A stretch of 64,000 nucleotides of DNA from Amycolatopsis tolypomycina (GTDB taxonomy: Bacteria > Actinomycetota > Actinomycetes > Mycobacteriales > Pseudonocardiaceae): the NCBI RefSeq assembly GCF_900105945.1, contig NZ_FNSO01000004.1:1798001-1862000 (forward strand), in the 5' to 3' direction. The notes under the pieces are model-generated. The model did no database searches. It was not told the DNA's origin and worked only from the letters and a program-made list of their open reading frames with translations. A program made the translations under genes and the position numbers. This document shows positions 58,800 through 64,000 of the stretch, piece after piece. Within the stretch, counting starts at the first letter, position 1. Every line of letters begins with the position of its first letter.

Positions 58800-59459
58800 T
58801 CAGCGGCCGGAGAAGTTCACGTCGCTGCAGAAGTAGTACGACTGGTCGAGGTGGCTCGCCTGCCAGATCGTGTAGACGATGTGCCGCCCCGTCCGGGCGC
58901 CCGCGTTCACCGCGACCTGGTACTGCCCGGCCTGCGCGTACCGGCCCGTCTGGGCGACCAGCTCGAGGTTGCCCCAGCCCAGCCGCTGGGTCGCCGGGTC
59001 GAAGCCCTGCTTGGTGATGTACACCAGCAGGTAGTCGGCGCCGTGGCGGGCCTGGTCGGTGATGGTGAGGGTGAACCTGTTGTCCTTGTTCGCCGTCTGC
59101 CACGCGCCGACCGTGTCGAGGGCGTTGTACCGCGGCGCCTGCGTGCGGCCGCCGCTGCACAGCGTCCCGTCCGGGATCGCGCCCTGGTGGTTGCCCTTGA
59201 CGCCTTCGCGGTAGAGCCCGTTCCAGTTCCACATCGCGTTCGGGTCGGCCTGCCACGCCTGCCAGCACATCGGGTCCTTCGTCGCCATCGTGGGGTTCTG
59301 GAAGTCGCTGCCCCAGCGGTTCCAGCAACCGTAGTTGCGCGACGGCGGATCGGTGGCCGATCCGTGCGCCTCGGCGACACCGGTGAGCACGCCGCCCAGC
59401 AGCACGGCGGCGATGGCCGTCACCACCAGGGAAAGCAGGGTCTTGCGTCGGGGAACCAC
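58800..59459 (-). CDS. AA10 lytic polysaccharide monooxygenase, secreted
   Basis: The 219-residue precursor has a signal peptide ending ...GVAEA before His32 of HGSATDPPSRNYGC. The mature protein therefore starts with the copper-binding histidine required in AA10 enzymes. The second histidine of the brace is in QARHGADYLLVYITKQGF, and the axial aromatic region is SYYFCSDVNF. Single-domain AA10 enzymes oxidatively cleave chitin or cellulose. The perfect CebR/CelR-type box upstream points to cellulose. The open frame extends to 59612, but GGAGG five bases before GTG 59459 fixes the start. There is no carbohydrate-binding module. The enzyme class is certain; the preference for cellulose over chitin is inferred from regulation. 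Confidence 0.9.
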   Translation of the reverse strand: MVPRRKTLLSLVVTAIAAVLLGGVLTGVAEAHGSATDPPSRNYGCWNRWGSDFQNPTMATKDPMCWQAWQADPNAMWNWNGLYREGVKGNHQGAIPDGTLCSGGRTQAPRYNALDTVGAWQTANKDNRFTLTITDQARHGADYLLVYITKQGFDPATQRLGWGNLELVAQTGRYAQAGQYQVAVNAGARTGRHIVYTIWQASHLDQSYYFCSDVNFSGR

Positions 59460-59485
59460 GCTGTCCTCCTTCGTCGGGGCCTGCC

Positions 59486-59501
59486 TTGGGAGCGCTCCCA
59501 A
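59486..59501. promoter_or_regulatory. CebR/CelR-type operator of the LPMO gene
   Basis: TTGGGAGCGCTCCCAA is a perfect 16-bp palindrome containing TGGGAGCGCTCCCA, the box bound by the cellobiose-responsive repressors CebR (Streptomyces) and CelR (Thermobifida). It lies 26 bp upstream of the LPMO start codon. Confidence 0.85.
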
Positions 59502-59750
59502 GACCGCGCCGGACGACCATACGCGGACGCCCCGGGGCCAGGCCACCAGGCGATCTCGGGAAACCGTTGTGAGACAGCGCTTTCCGGCACTCAGGGCGAA
59601 CTGAACGTTCACTGAACGGCGGAAGGCGCCGGCCCCGCGGCGCCCGATCGGTCCCGTCCCGGCGGACGCCCGGTACCCGCGGAGCCGCCCGGCTGCTCCG
59701 CACGGGTGTATCCGGAAAAATTGTCACGAGGACCCCAGTCCTTTGAGGAC

Positions 59751-59779
59751 TTGAAGCGATCTTCGGCCGGTGCTATAGA
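59751..59779 (+). promoter_or_regulatory. promoter with adjacent hairpin
   Basis: TTGAAG (59751-59756), exactly 17 bp and TATAGA (59774-59779) make one of the best vegetative promoters in the window. The palindrome AGTCCT-TTG-AGGACT (59737-59751) abuts the -35 box and may be an operator. The rest of 59502-59736 holds no gene; TGAACGTTCA at 59602-59611 is a further small palindrome. Confidence 0.6.
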
Positions 59780-59827
59780 AATAACTGACCTGGTGACATC
59801 GCGAGACGATCCGGGGAGTGAACGACG

Positions 59828-60118
59828 ATGCCGGACGAGATCACCCGCACGGCCGACGGGTTCGCCGCGCTGGTGCTGGCCGACCCCGCGTGGGTCCGGG
59901 CGGAGTTCGACGCCATCGTGGCCGCGAACTTCGCCCCGCCACCACCATCGCCGGTGCCCGCCGCCCGTCGCCGGGGGATGCCGCGGCCGCCTGCGGTCGT
60001 CGGTGTGCCGCGGCGGCGACCGGGAGTTCGTCTGCTCGCCGCGAAGTGCCCGCGGCGGGAGCGGGCTCCTCCGGTTCGGGACGGTGCAAGGAAACGGACA
60101 CCGAGGAGAGGGGAGTGA
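59828..60118 (+). CDS. small hypothetical protein
   Basis: The 96-residue frame begins MPDEITRTADGFAALVLADP and continues WVRAEFDAIVAANF, with strong third-position GC in these first 40 codons. A Pro/Arg-rich basic tail with weaker codon bias follows. A good promoter (59751-59779) and GGGGAGTG ribosome-binding site support expression. Similar small proteins with an N-terminal helix and a basic tail are scattered in actinobacteria without known function. The change in codon bias could mean that the natural end lies in another frame. A possible 20-codon ORF (GTG 60123) follows directly. I do not know its role. Confidence 0.5.
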   Translation: MPDEITRTADGFAALVLADPAWVRAEFDAIVAANFAPPPPSPVPAARRRGMPRPPAVVGVPRRRPGVRLLAAKCPRRERAPPVRDGARKRTPRRGE

Positions 60119-60311
60119 TGCCGTGACGGCTCCCGGGTTTCCCTCGGCGCCGGTGGGTGCTGCCTGCCCCGGCAGCGGCCGGTGAGACCTGGTCGGGCCC
60201 GGCCACCGCGCCTCCAGGCGCATTCCCGCGGCAGCGACGCCGGCGCGCCGGGAGCCGTCGAGTTCGCAGGGTACGGGCAAACGGTTTCGACACGCTGGTT
60301 CCTCCGCTGGT

Positions 60312-60336
60312 CCCGGTGCCGCCCGCCGGCACCGGG
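60312..60336. terminator. bidirectional hairpin terminator
   Basis: CCCGGTGCCG (60312-60321) and CGGCACCGGG (60327-60336) form a perfect 10-bp stem with a 5-nt loop, between the small plus-strand gene and the stop of the minus-strand MBL gene. Nothing else is seen in 60119-60344. Confidence 0.7.
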
Positions 60337-60344
60337 ACCGGTGC

Positions 60345-61148
60345 TCACAACGACAGGAATTCGCCCCGCTGCAGCAACGTCACCCGCGTCGGCGGGCGGT
60401 GGTGGCGGACCTCTTCGAGGAAGTTCGACACCGGCGAGTGGAACAGGCCGTAGTCGTCGAAGTGCACCGGGACCGCGCGCCGGGGCTCCAGGAGGTTCAG
60501 CAGTTCGAGCCCGCCGCGGTGGTCGAGCGTGACGAGCACGCCGAACGCGCGCGTGCCGCCCAGGTGCACGACCGCGAGGTCGAGTTCGGGGAAGTGCTCC
60601 CGGATGGTCCGCAGTTCCCGGTGGAGCACCGTGTCCCCGCTGACGTAGATCCGCAGTGGATCCGCCTCGGGCGTCGCGCGGTACTCCAGGACGCTGCCCA
60701 TGACCGGCGGGAGCAGCCGCCGCATCGGGCCGGGGGCGTGCCGGGCGGGCACGGCCGTCACCGTCAGCCGCGCTGCGCCGCCGGTGAACGTCTCCGACGT
60801 CCACGTCGGCAGCGGGAGCGGTGCGTGGAAACCCCGCCGCAGCAGGCGGGTGGCCGCGTGCGCGGTGGTGAGGATCGGGGTGTCGCGGGGCAGTTCGCGC
60901 GCGGCGATCCGGTCGAAGTGGTCGCCGTGCAGGTGGGAGAGGACGATCGCGGTCAGCGGCGGCAGGTCTGCCGGCTGCAGCGCGGGTTCGGTGCGCCGCC
61001 GGGAGAACAGGCCCTGCCCGAAGGAGGACCACTGGCCGCGGTGCAGGAAGTTCGGGTCGGTGAGCAGGGTGAACGGGCCGAGCCGGAGCACCGTGGTCGC
61101 CGTCCCGACGAACATCAGGGAGTCACCGGGCGAATCGTAGGCCGGCAT
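60345..61148 (-). CDS. MBL-fold metallo-hydrolase
   Basis: The 267-residue protein has the metallo-beta-lactamase-fold motif HLHGDHFD, a downstream His in PARHAPGPMRR, the Asp of YVSGDTV and a final metal-ligand His in VPVHFDDY. It resembles the UlaG/NAPE-PLD-like branch (GTATTVLRLGPFTLLTDPNF). Members hydrolyse phosphodiesters, lactones or phospholipids with two metal ions. There is no signal peptide. GAGAGGA precedes ATG 61148. It is separated from the stress operon upstream by a strong terminator and is probably a separate transcript. The substrate is unknown. Confidence 0.8.
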   Translation of the reverse strand: MPAYDSPGDSLMFVGTATTVLRLGPFTLLTDPNFLHRGQWSSFGQGLFSRRRTEPALQPADLPPLTAIVLSHLHGDHFDRIAARELPRDTPILTTAHAATRLLRRGFHAPLPLPTWTSETFTGGAARLTVTAVPARHAPGPMRRLLPPVMGSVLEYRATPEADPLRIYVSGDTVLHRELRTIREHFPELDLAVVHLGGTRAFGVLVTLDHRGGLELLNLLEPRRAVPVHFDDYGLFHSPVSNFLEEVRHHRPPTRVTLLQRGEFLSL

Positions 61149-61168
61149 CGCGGTTCCTCTCGCGGATG

Positions 61169-61196
61169 GGGGGCGCGGCCGGGCGGCCGCGCCCCC
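61169..61196 (-). terminator. hairpin terminator of the stress operon
   Basis: GGGGGCGCGGCC (61169-61180) and GGCCGCGCCCCC (61185-61196) form a perfect 12-bp stem with a 4-nt loop, just after the last gene of the minus-strand operon. Confidence 0.75.
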
Positions 61197-61201
61197 GCGG
61201 G

Positions 61202-61807
61202 TCAGCTCCGCGACCGCTCCCGGGCCTCCTGGGCGCGATCGGTGACGTCGCCGGTCGCCGACCGCGCTTCGTCCTTGACGGTGGACGCCGCGTCGGCGGC
61301 TTCGGACTTCACCGACTCGGCCGCCTGCTGCGCGGGCTCGCGCAGGTTCTCCTTCAGCTCGCCGGCCACCTGCTGGGCCACCGGGGCCACGTGCTCGCGG
61401 GCGAGGTCGGTGGCCTCCCCGGCGAGCCGGCGCTCCGGCTCGCTCGCGGGCAGCAGGGACGACACGAGCCAGCCGGCGCCGAACGCGATCAGGCCGGCGG
61501 CCAGCGGGTTGCCCTGCGTACCGCGCCGGATCGACTCCGGGGCCGAGCTGACGGCGTCGGCGGCGGAGCTCACCTTGTCCTGGGCGGCCGAGGCGACCGA
61601 GCCGACCTTGTCGCCCGCCGTCGACGCGTGGTCGGACGCGGTACCCATCACCCGGTCCCGCGCGTGGCCCACCGCCGATCGCATCCGGCCGATGCGGCGT
61701 TCGACGATCCGGCCCGGGGTCACCTTTTCGGTGAGGGCGTTGACGTCGGTGCTGAGCGCGCGTTGCGTGCCTTCGATTTCGCGGCGGATCCGCTCCGGTT
61801 CCGTCAT
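61202..61807 (-). CDS. DUF3618 family protein
   Basis: The 201-residue protein begins MTEPERIRREIEGTQRALSTDVNALTEKVTPGRIV, the conserved DUF3618 motif. A Gly/Ala-rich helical segment (LAAGLIAFGAGWLVSSLLPAS) that may span or associate with the membrane follows, then a long charged amphipathic helix (about residues 128-195) like LEA or apolipoprotein-type repeats. The function is unknown; the family is usually found next to holin-like proteins in actinobacterial envelope-stress operons, as here. The start overlaps the stop of the preceding gene as ATGA. Confidence 0.8.
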   Translation of the reverse strand: MTEPERIRREIEGTQRALSTDVNALTEKVTPGRIVERRIGRMRSAVGHARDRVMGTASDHASTAGDKVGSVASAAQDKVSSAADAVSSAPESIRRGTQGNPLAAGLIAFGAGWLVSSLLPASEPERRLAGEATDLAREHVAPVAQQVAGELKENLREPAQQAAESVKSEAADAASTVKDEARSATGDVTDRAQEARERSRS

Positions 61808-62229
61808 GGTCGTTCGCCTTTCAGTGCGTCCGGGACCTGCTGCAGGGTCTCGACGGTGCGTTCGGGTTTCGGGTTGATCCGGCGGACTTCGCGGCGGCCG
61901 GTCGCGTACAGCACGGCGCCGGCGATCGCCCACACGACCGCGACGATCAGCGCGGCCCAGCCGGAGTCCATGACGTTCGCCAGCCCCTGCCACAGGGCGA
62001 AGGAGAGGAACAGCAGGACCATGTAGCCGGCGAACCCGGCCCCGCCGAGCATGCCCGCGCCCTTCGCGGCCTTGCCGGCCTCGGTCTTCACTTCGGCCTT
62101 CGCCAGCGCCACTTCCTGCCGCACCAGGGTGGAGAGGTCGTGCATGACGTTGGACATCAGCTCGCCGACGGAGGTATCGGCCACATCGACGGGCTCGCCG
62201 CGGCGAGCCGAACCGGGTGCCTCGGTCAT
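61804..62229 (-). CDS. phage holin superfamily III (DUF1469) membrane protein
   Basis: The 141-residue protein has an N-terminal amphipathic helix (VGELMSNVMHDLSTLVRQEVALAKAE) and two transmembrane segments (about 66-86 and 93-112). This is the DUF1469/putative actinobacterial holin-X pattern. Despite the family name there is no phage context; such proteins accompany DUF3618 proteins in stress operons. ATG 62229 is embedded in TGATG with the upstream gene's stop, indicating coupled translation. Confidence 0.8.
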   Translation of the reverse strand: MTEAPGSARRGEPVDVADTSVGELMSNVMHDLSTLVRQEVALAKAEVKTEAGKAAKGAGMLGGAGFAGYMVLLFLSFALWQGLANVMDSGWAALIVAVVWAIAGAVLYATGRREVRRINPKPERTVETLQQVPDALKGERP

Positions 62230-63209
62230 CACGGCACCTGCCCCGGCGCGGAGAAGCGGGGGCTCGGCTGCGGCCTGTCTTCGGAAGGCCGGGGTCCGCC
62301 GGGGCCGCCGGGCGCCGCGGCCGACCGGCTCGGCTGGGGGAGGCCTTCGCCGGGCTGGGGTGCATGGCCGGGACCCGTGCTGCCCGGCTGGGGTGCGTCG
62401 TATCCGCCGCGACCGGCACTGCCCGGCTGGGGTGCGTCGTATCCGCCGGGACCGGCACTGCCCGGCTGCGGGAGGCCTTCGCTCGGCTGAGGCGCGTTGT
62501 ACCCGCCGGGACCCGCACCACCTGGCTGCGGGAGGCCTTCGCCCGGCTGAGGCGCGTTGTACCCGCCCGGAGCCGCATAGCCCGGCTGCGGCAGGTCCGG
62601 CTGAGCCGCCACCGCGCCGGCGTGCTGCGGAACCGACGGCGTCGCGGCCGGGCCGGCGTGCTGCGGCGGCGCACCCGCCCGGCCGTCCGGCGAGCTCTCC
62701 TCCTTCTGCTGCGCCACCACACCGCGCGTCAGCCGCCCGACGAGGGCGCCGGCGACGGCCGCGCCGAGCAGGAACGTGCCCGGGCGGCGGCGGGCGAAGC
62801 GCCGCACCTCGTCCAGGAGGTCGCCCGGTTCGCGGTGCTCGAGCCAGTCGGCGACCGACCGGGTCCGGTCCGACACCTGGCGCGCGACGTCGCCGGCGAG
62901 GCCGGGGGAGTCCGACTGCTGGGCCATCCGCTCCAGCTGGCCGGCCAGCTGGTGGAGGCTCTCCGCCGCCTTCCGCTGGCCGTCCTTGGCCTGGGCCTGC
63001 AGCTGTTCCCGGCCTTCGCGGACCAGGTCGCGCGCTTCCTGCTGAGCGTGCGCCGCCACGTGCTTGGCCTGGTCCGCCGCCGTCTGCGCGACTTCGCCAC
63101 CCCGTTCGGCGGCGGTGGTGGCCACCTCGCGGGCTTCGTCCTTGGCGGTGTCCGACGGTGATCCGTTGCCATGCTGCGGCGGTGACTGACCGCCGGGTCC
63201 CTGAGTCAT
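62229..63209 (-). CDS. helical stress protein with Pro/Gly-rich repeat tail
   Basis: The 326-residue protein has a long Ala/Glu/Lys/Gln-rich amphipathic region (about 20-105: AKDEAREVATTAAERGGEVA and similar). A glycine-rich hydrophobic segment (GTFLLGAAVAGALVGRL) follows. A disordered C-terminal third is built from repeats such as GGYNAPQPGEGLPQPG. It resembles actinobacterial nutrient-deprivation-induced proteins. It is the first gene of the operon and has a sigma-B-type promoter. The repeat number in the tail probably varies between strains. The molecular role is unknown. Confidence 0.75.
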   Translation of the reverse strand: MTQGPGGQSPPQHGNGSPSDTAKDEAREVATTAAERGGEVAQTAADQAKHVAAHAQQEARDLVREGREQLQAQAKDGQRKAAESLHQLAGQLERMAQQSDSPGLAGDVARQVSDRTRSVADWLEHREPGDLLDEVRRFARRRPGTFLLGAAVAGALVGRLTRGVVAQQKEESSPDGRAGAPPQHAGPAATPSVPQHAGAVAAQPDLPQPGYAAPGGYNAPQPGEGLPQPGGAGPGGYNAPQPSEGLPQPGSAGPGGYDAPQPGSAGRGGYDAPQPGSTGPGHAPQPGEGLPQPSRSAAAPGGPGGPRPSEDRPQPSPRFSAPGQVP

Positions 63210-63285
63210 CTCGACCTCCTGCGGGAGGGCACTTCCGCGCCTTCGTGGTGCCGGTGGCGGACCACCGGCCTGGTAGGGCGGCTGG

Positions 63286-63310
63286 CTACCCGGGCGGTCC
63301 GGTGATAAAC
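63286..63310 (-). promoter_or_regulatory. sigma-B-type promoter of the stress operon
   Basis: On the minus strand GTTT (63307-63310), a 15-bp spacer and GGGTAG (63286-63291) fit the GTTT-N14-16-GGGTA consensus of Streptomyces-type SigB promoters. It lies about 77 bp before ATG 63209. Confidence 0.65.
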
Positions 63311-63334
63311 CGGACACCGCCGCAGCGCGACGGC

Positions 63335-63799
63335 TCAGTTCCCCGGACGGGGAACGTCTCCGCGCCAGGCGCCGGTTTCGCGGCCCCCGCGTTCCTCGAT
63401 GAAGGTCTTGAACCGGCCGAGGTCGCCCTTGACGCGGCGGTCGAGGATGCCGAGCTTGTCGGCGACGTTCTCGACGAAGCCGTCCGGGTCGATGTCGAGC
63501 TGGGCGGTGACCCGGGTGTGCCGGTCGTCGAGGCGGTGGAACGTCACGACACCCGCGTGCGTCGGGCCGGAGTCGGACTTCCAGGCGACCCGCTCGTCCG
63601 GGTGCTGCTCGGTGATCGTCGCGTCGAACTCCCGCGTCTGCCCGCCGACGCTGATCTTCCAGCGGGTGTGGGTGTCGTCGAGCTGCCGGATCTCGTCGAC
63701 ACCCTCCATGAAGTGCGGGAAGGACTCGAACTGCGTCCACTGGTTGTAGGCCGTGGTGACGTCGGTCTCGACATCGACGGATTCGGTGACGGTGCTCAT
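63335..63799 (-). CDS. SRPBCC family protein (cyclase/dehydrase type)
   Basis: The 154-residue protein has the START/SRPBCC fold. It opens with STVTESVDVETDVTTAYNQW and continues FPHFMEGVDEIRQLDDTHTRW, with the long C-terminal helix (LGRFKTFIEER). The closest type is the small stress-associated cyclase/dehydrase group found beside general-stress genes, which probably bind a lipid or other hydrophobic ligand. AAAGGA nine bases before ATG 63799 supports this start over 63862. It has its own sigma-B-type promoter. Confidence 0.8.
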   Translation of the reverse strand: MSTVTESVDVETDVTTAYNQWTQFESFPHFMEGVDEIRQLDDTHTRWKISVGGQTREFDATITEQHPDERVAWKSDSGPTHAGVVTFHRLDDRHTRVTAQLDIDPDGFVENVADKLGILDRRVKGDLGRFKTFIEERGGRETGAWRGDVPRPGN

Positions 63800-63840
63800 C
63801 GCGGCCGGTCCTTTCTTCGGGGTGGATCGTCCGGCCCCGG

Positions 63841-63865
63841 TTACCCGGCAAATCGATGACAAAAC
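63841..63865 (-). promoter_or_regulatory. sigma-B-type promoter of the SRPBCC gene
   Basis: On the minus strand GTTT (63862-63865), a 15-bp spacer and GGGTAA (63841-63846) match the same consensus as at 63286-63310. It overlaps the divergent promoter of the STAS gene. Confidence 0.65.
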
Positions 63866-63884
63866 GATGCAACCGATCTAGGGT
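63856..63884 (+). promoter_or_regulatory. promoter of the STAS-domain gene
   Basis: ATGACA (63856-63861), 17 bp and TAGGGT (63879-63884) form a vegetative-type promoter 25 bp before GTG 63909. Confidence 0.45.
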
Positions 63885-63908
63885 CGGCAGCGACGGAGAG
63901 GAGTGCCC

Positions 63909-64000
63909 GTGACCGACGACGGGACGCCCGCACTGACCGTGCGCGTCCGCACCGTGCCCGAGGCCGTCGTCGTCGCGGCGGCGGGCGACCTCGACCTCGC
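63909..64000 (+). CDS. STAS-domain anti-sigma factor antagonist, N-terminal fragment
   Basis: Only the first 30 codons are in the window. They read VTDDGTPALTVRVRTVPEAV followed by VVAAAGDLDL, the first strands of a STAS domain as in SpoIIAA/RsbV-like anti-sigma factor antagonists; the phosphorylatable serine lies beyond the window. GGAGAGGAG before GTG 63909 supports the start. Such proteins release stress sigma factors from their anti-sigma factors, which fits the sigma-B-type promoters of its neighbours. Confidence 0.65.
   Translation, partial: MTDDGTPALTVRVRTVPEAVVVAAAGDLDL

Overview
The window is very GC-rich, densely coded actinobacterial DNA. The combination of Lsr2, a HelD-type RNA polymerase motor ATPase, MbtH, sigma-B-like promoters and ROK/LacI-controlled glycoside genes suggests a member of the Pseudonocardiales, most likely Amycolatopsis or a close relative. 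That genus is an inference from overall style, not a proven assignment.

Left flank (1-15144): the 3' end of a GH42 beta-galactosidase, a secreted Asp-box/ricin-lectin protein, a ROK repressor on the minus strand, a LacI repressor with a perfect operator, a LacI-like sensor protein with no DNA-binding domain, an SRPBCC/acyl-CoA ligase fusion, a relic of malic enzyme, a secreted alpha/beta hydrolase, a HelD-like ATPase and lsr2. About 1.9 kb without a convincing gene follows. It contains a G-rich minisatellite and an A/T-richer stretch in front of the large operon.

Centre (15145-56751): one long co-directional operon of NRPS1, mbtH, a standalone penicillin-binding-protein-type thioesterase, NRPS2, an MFS exporter and a cytochrome P450; the last three are joined by 4-bp stop/start overlaps. 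The NRPSs carry ten modules: A-T, CATE, CATE, CATE, CAT / CATE, CAT, CATE, CAT, CATE. There is no lipo-initiating C domain and no integrated TE, and the assembly line ends in an epimerase. Together with the PBP-type thioesterase (SurE/MppK/DsaJ logic), this predicts a head-to-tail cyclic decapeptide. Pocket residues read from the sequence suggest: hydrophobic - D-unknown - D-Ile-like - D-Val - hydrophobic - D-basic - Thr - D-basic - Val - D-hydrophobic. The P450 probably oxidises a residue and the MFS protein exports the product. A ~60-bp palindromic repeat has inserted in frame, in opposite orientations, into adenylation domain 3 and epimerase domain 6.

Right flank (56752-64000): an Ala/Lys-rich membrane-anchored protein, a sugar-phosphate isomerase/epimerase-like TIM barrel with a cre/LacI-type operator, an AA10 lytic polysaccharide monooxygenase under a perfect CebR/CelR box, a small hypothetical gene, an MBL-fold hydrolase, a three-gene envelope-stress operon, an SRPBCC protein and the start of a STAS-domain protein. 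Several of the last genes have GTTT-N15-GGGTA promoters typical of actinobacterial general-stress sigma factors.
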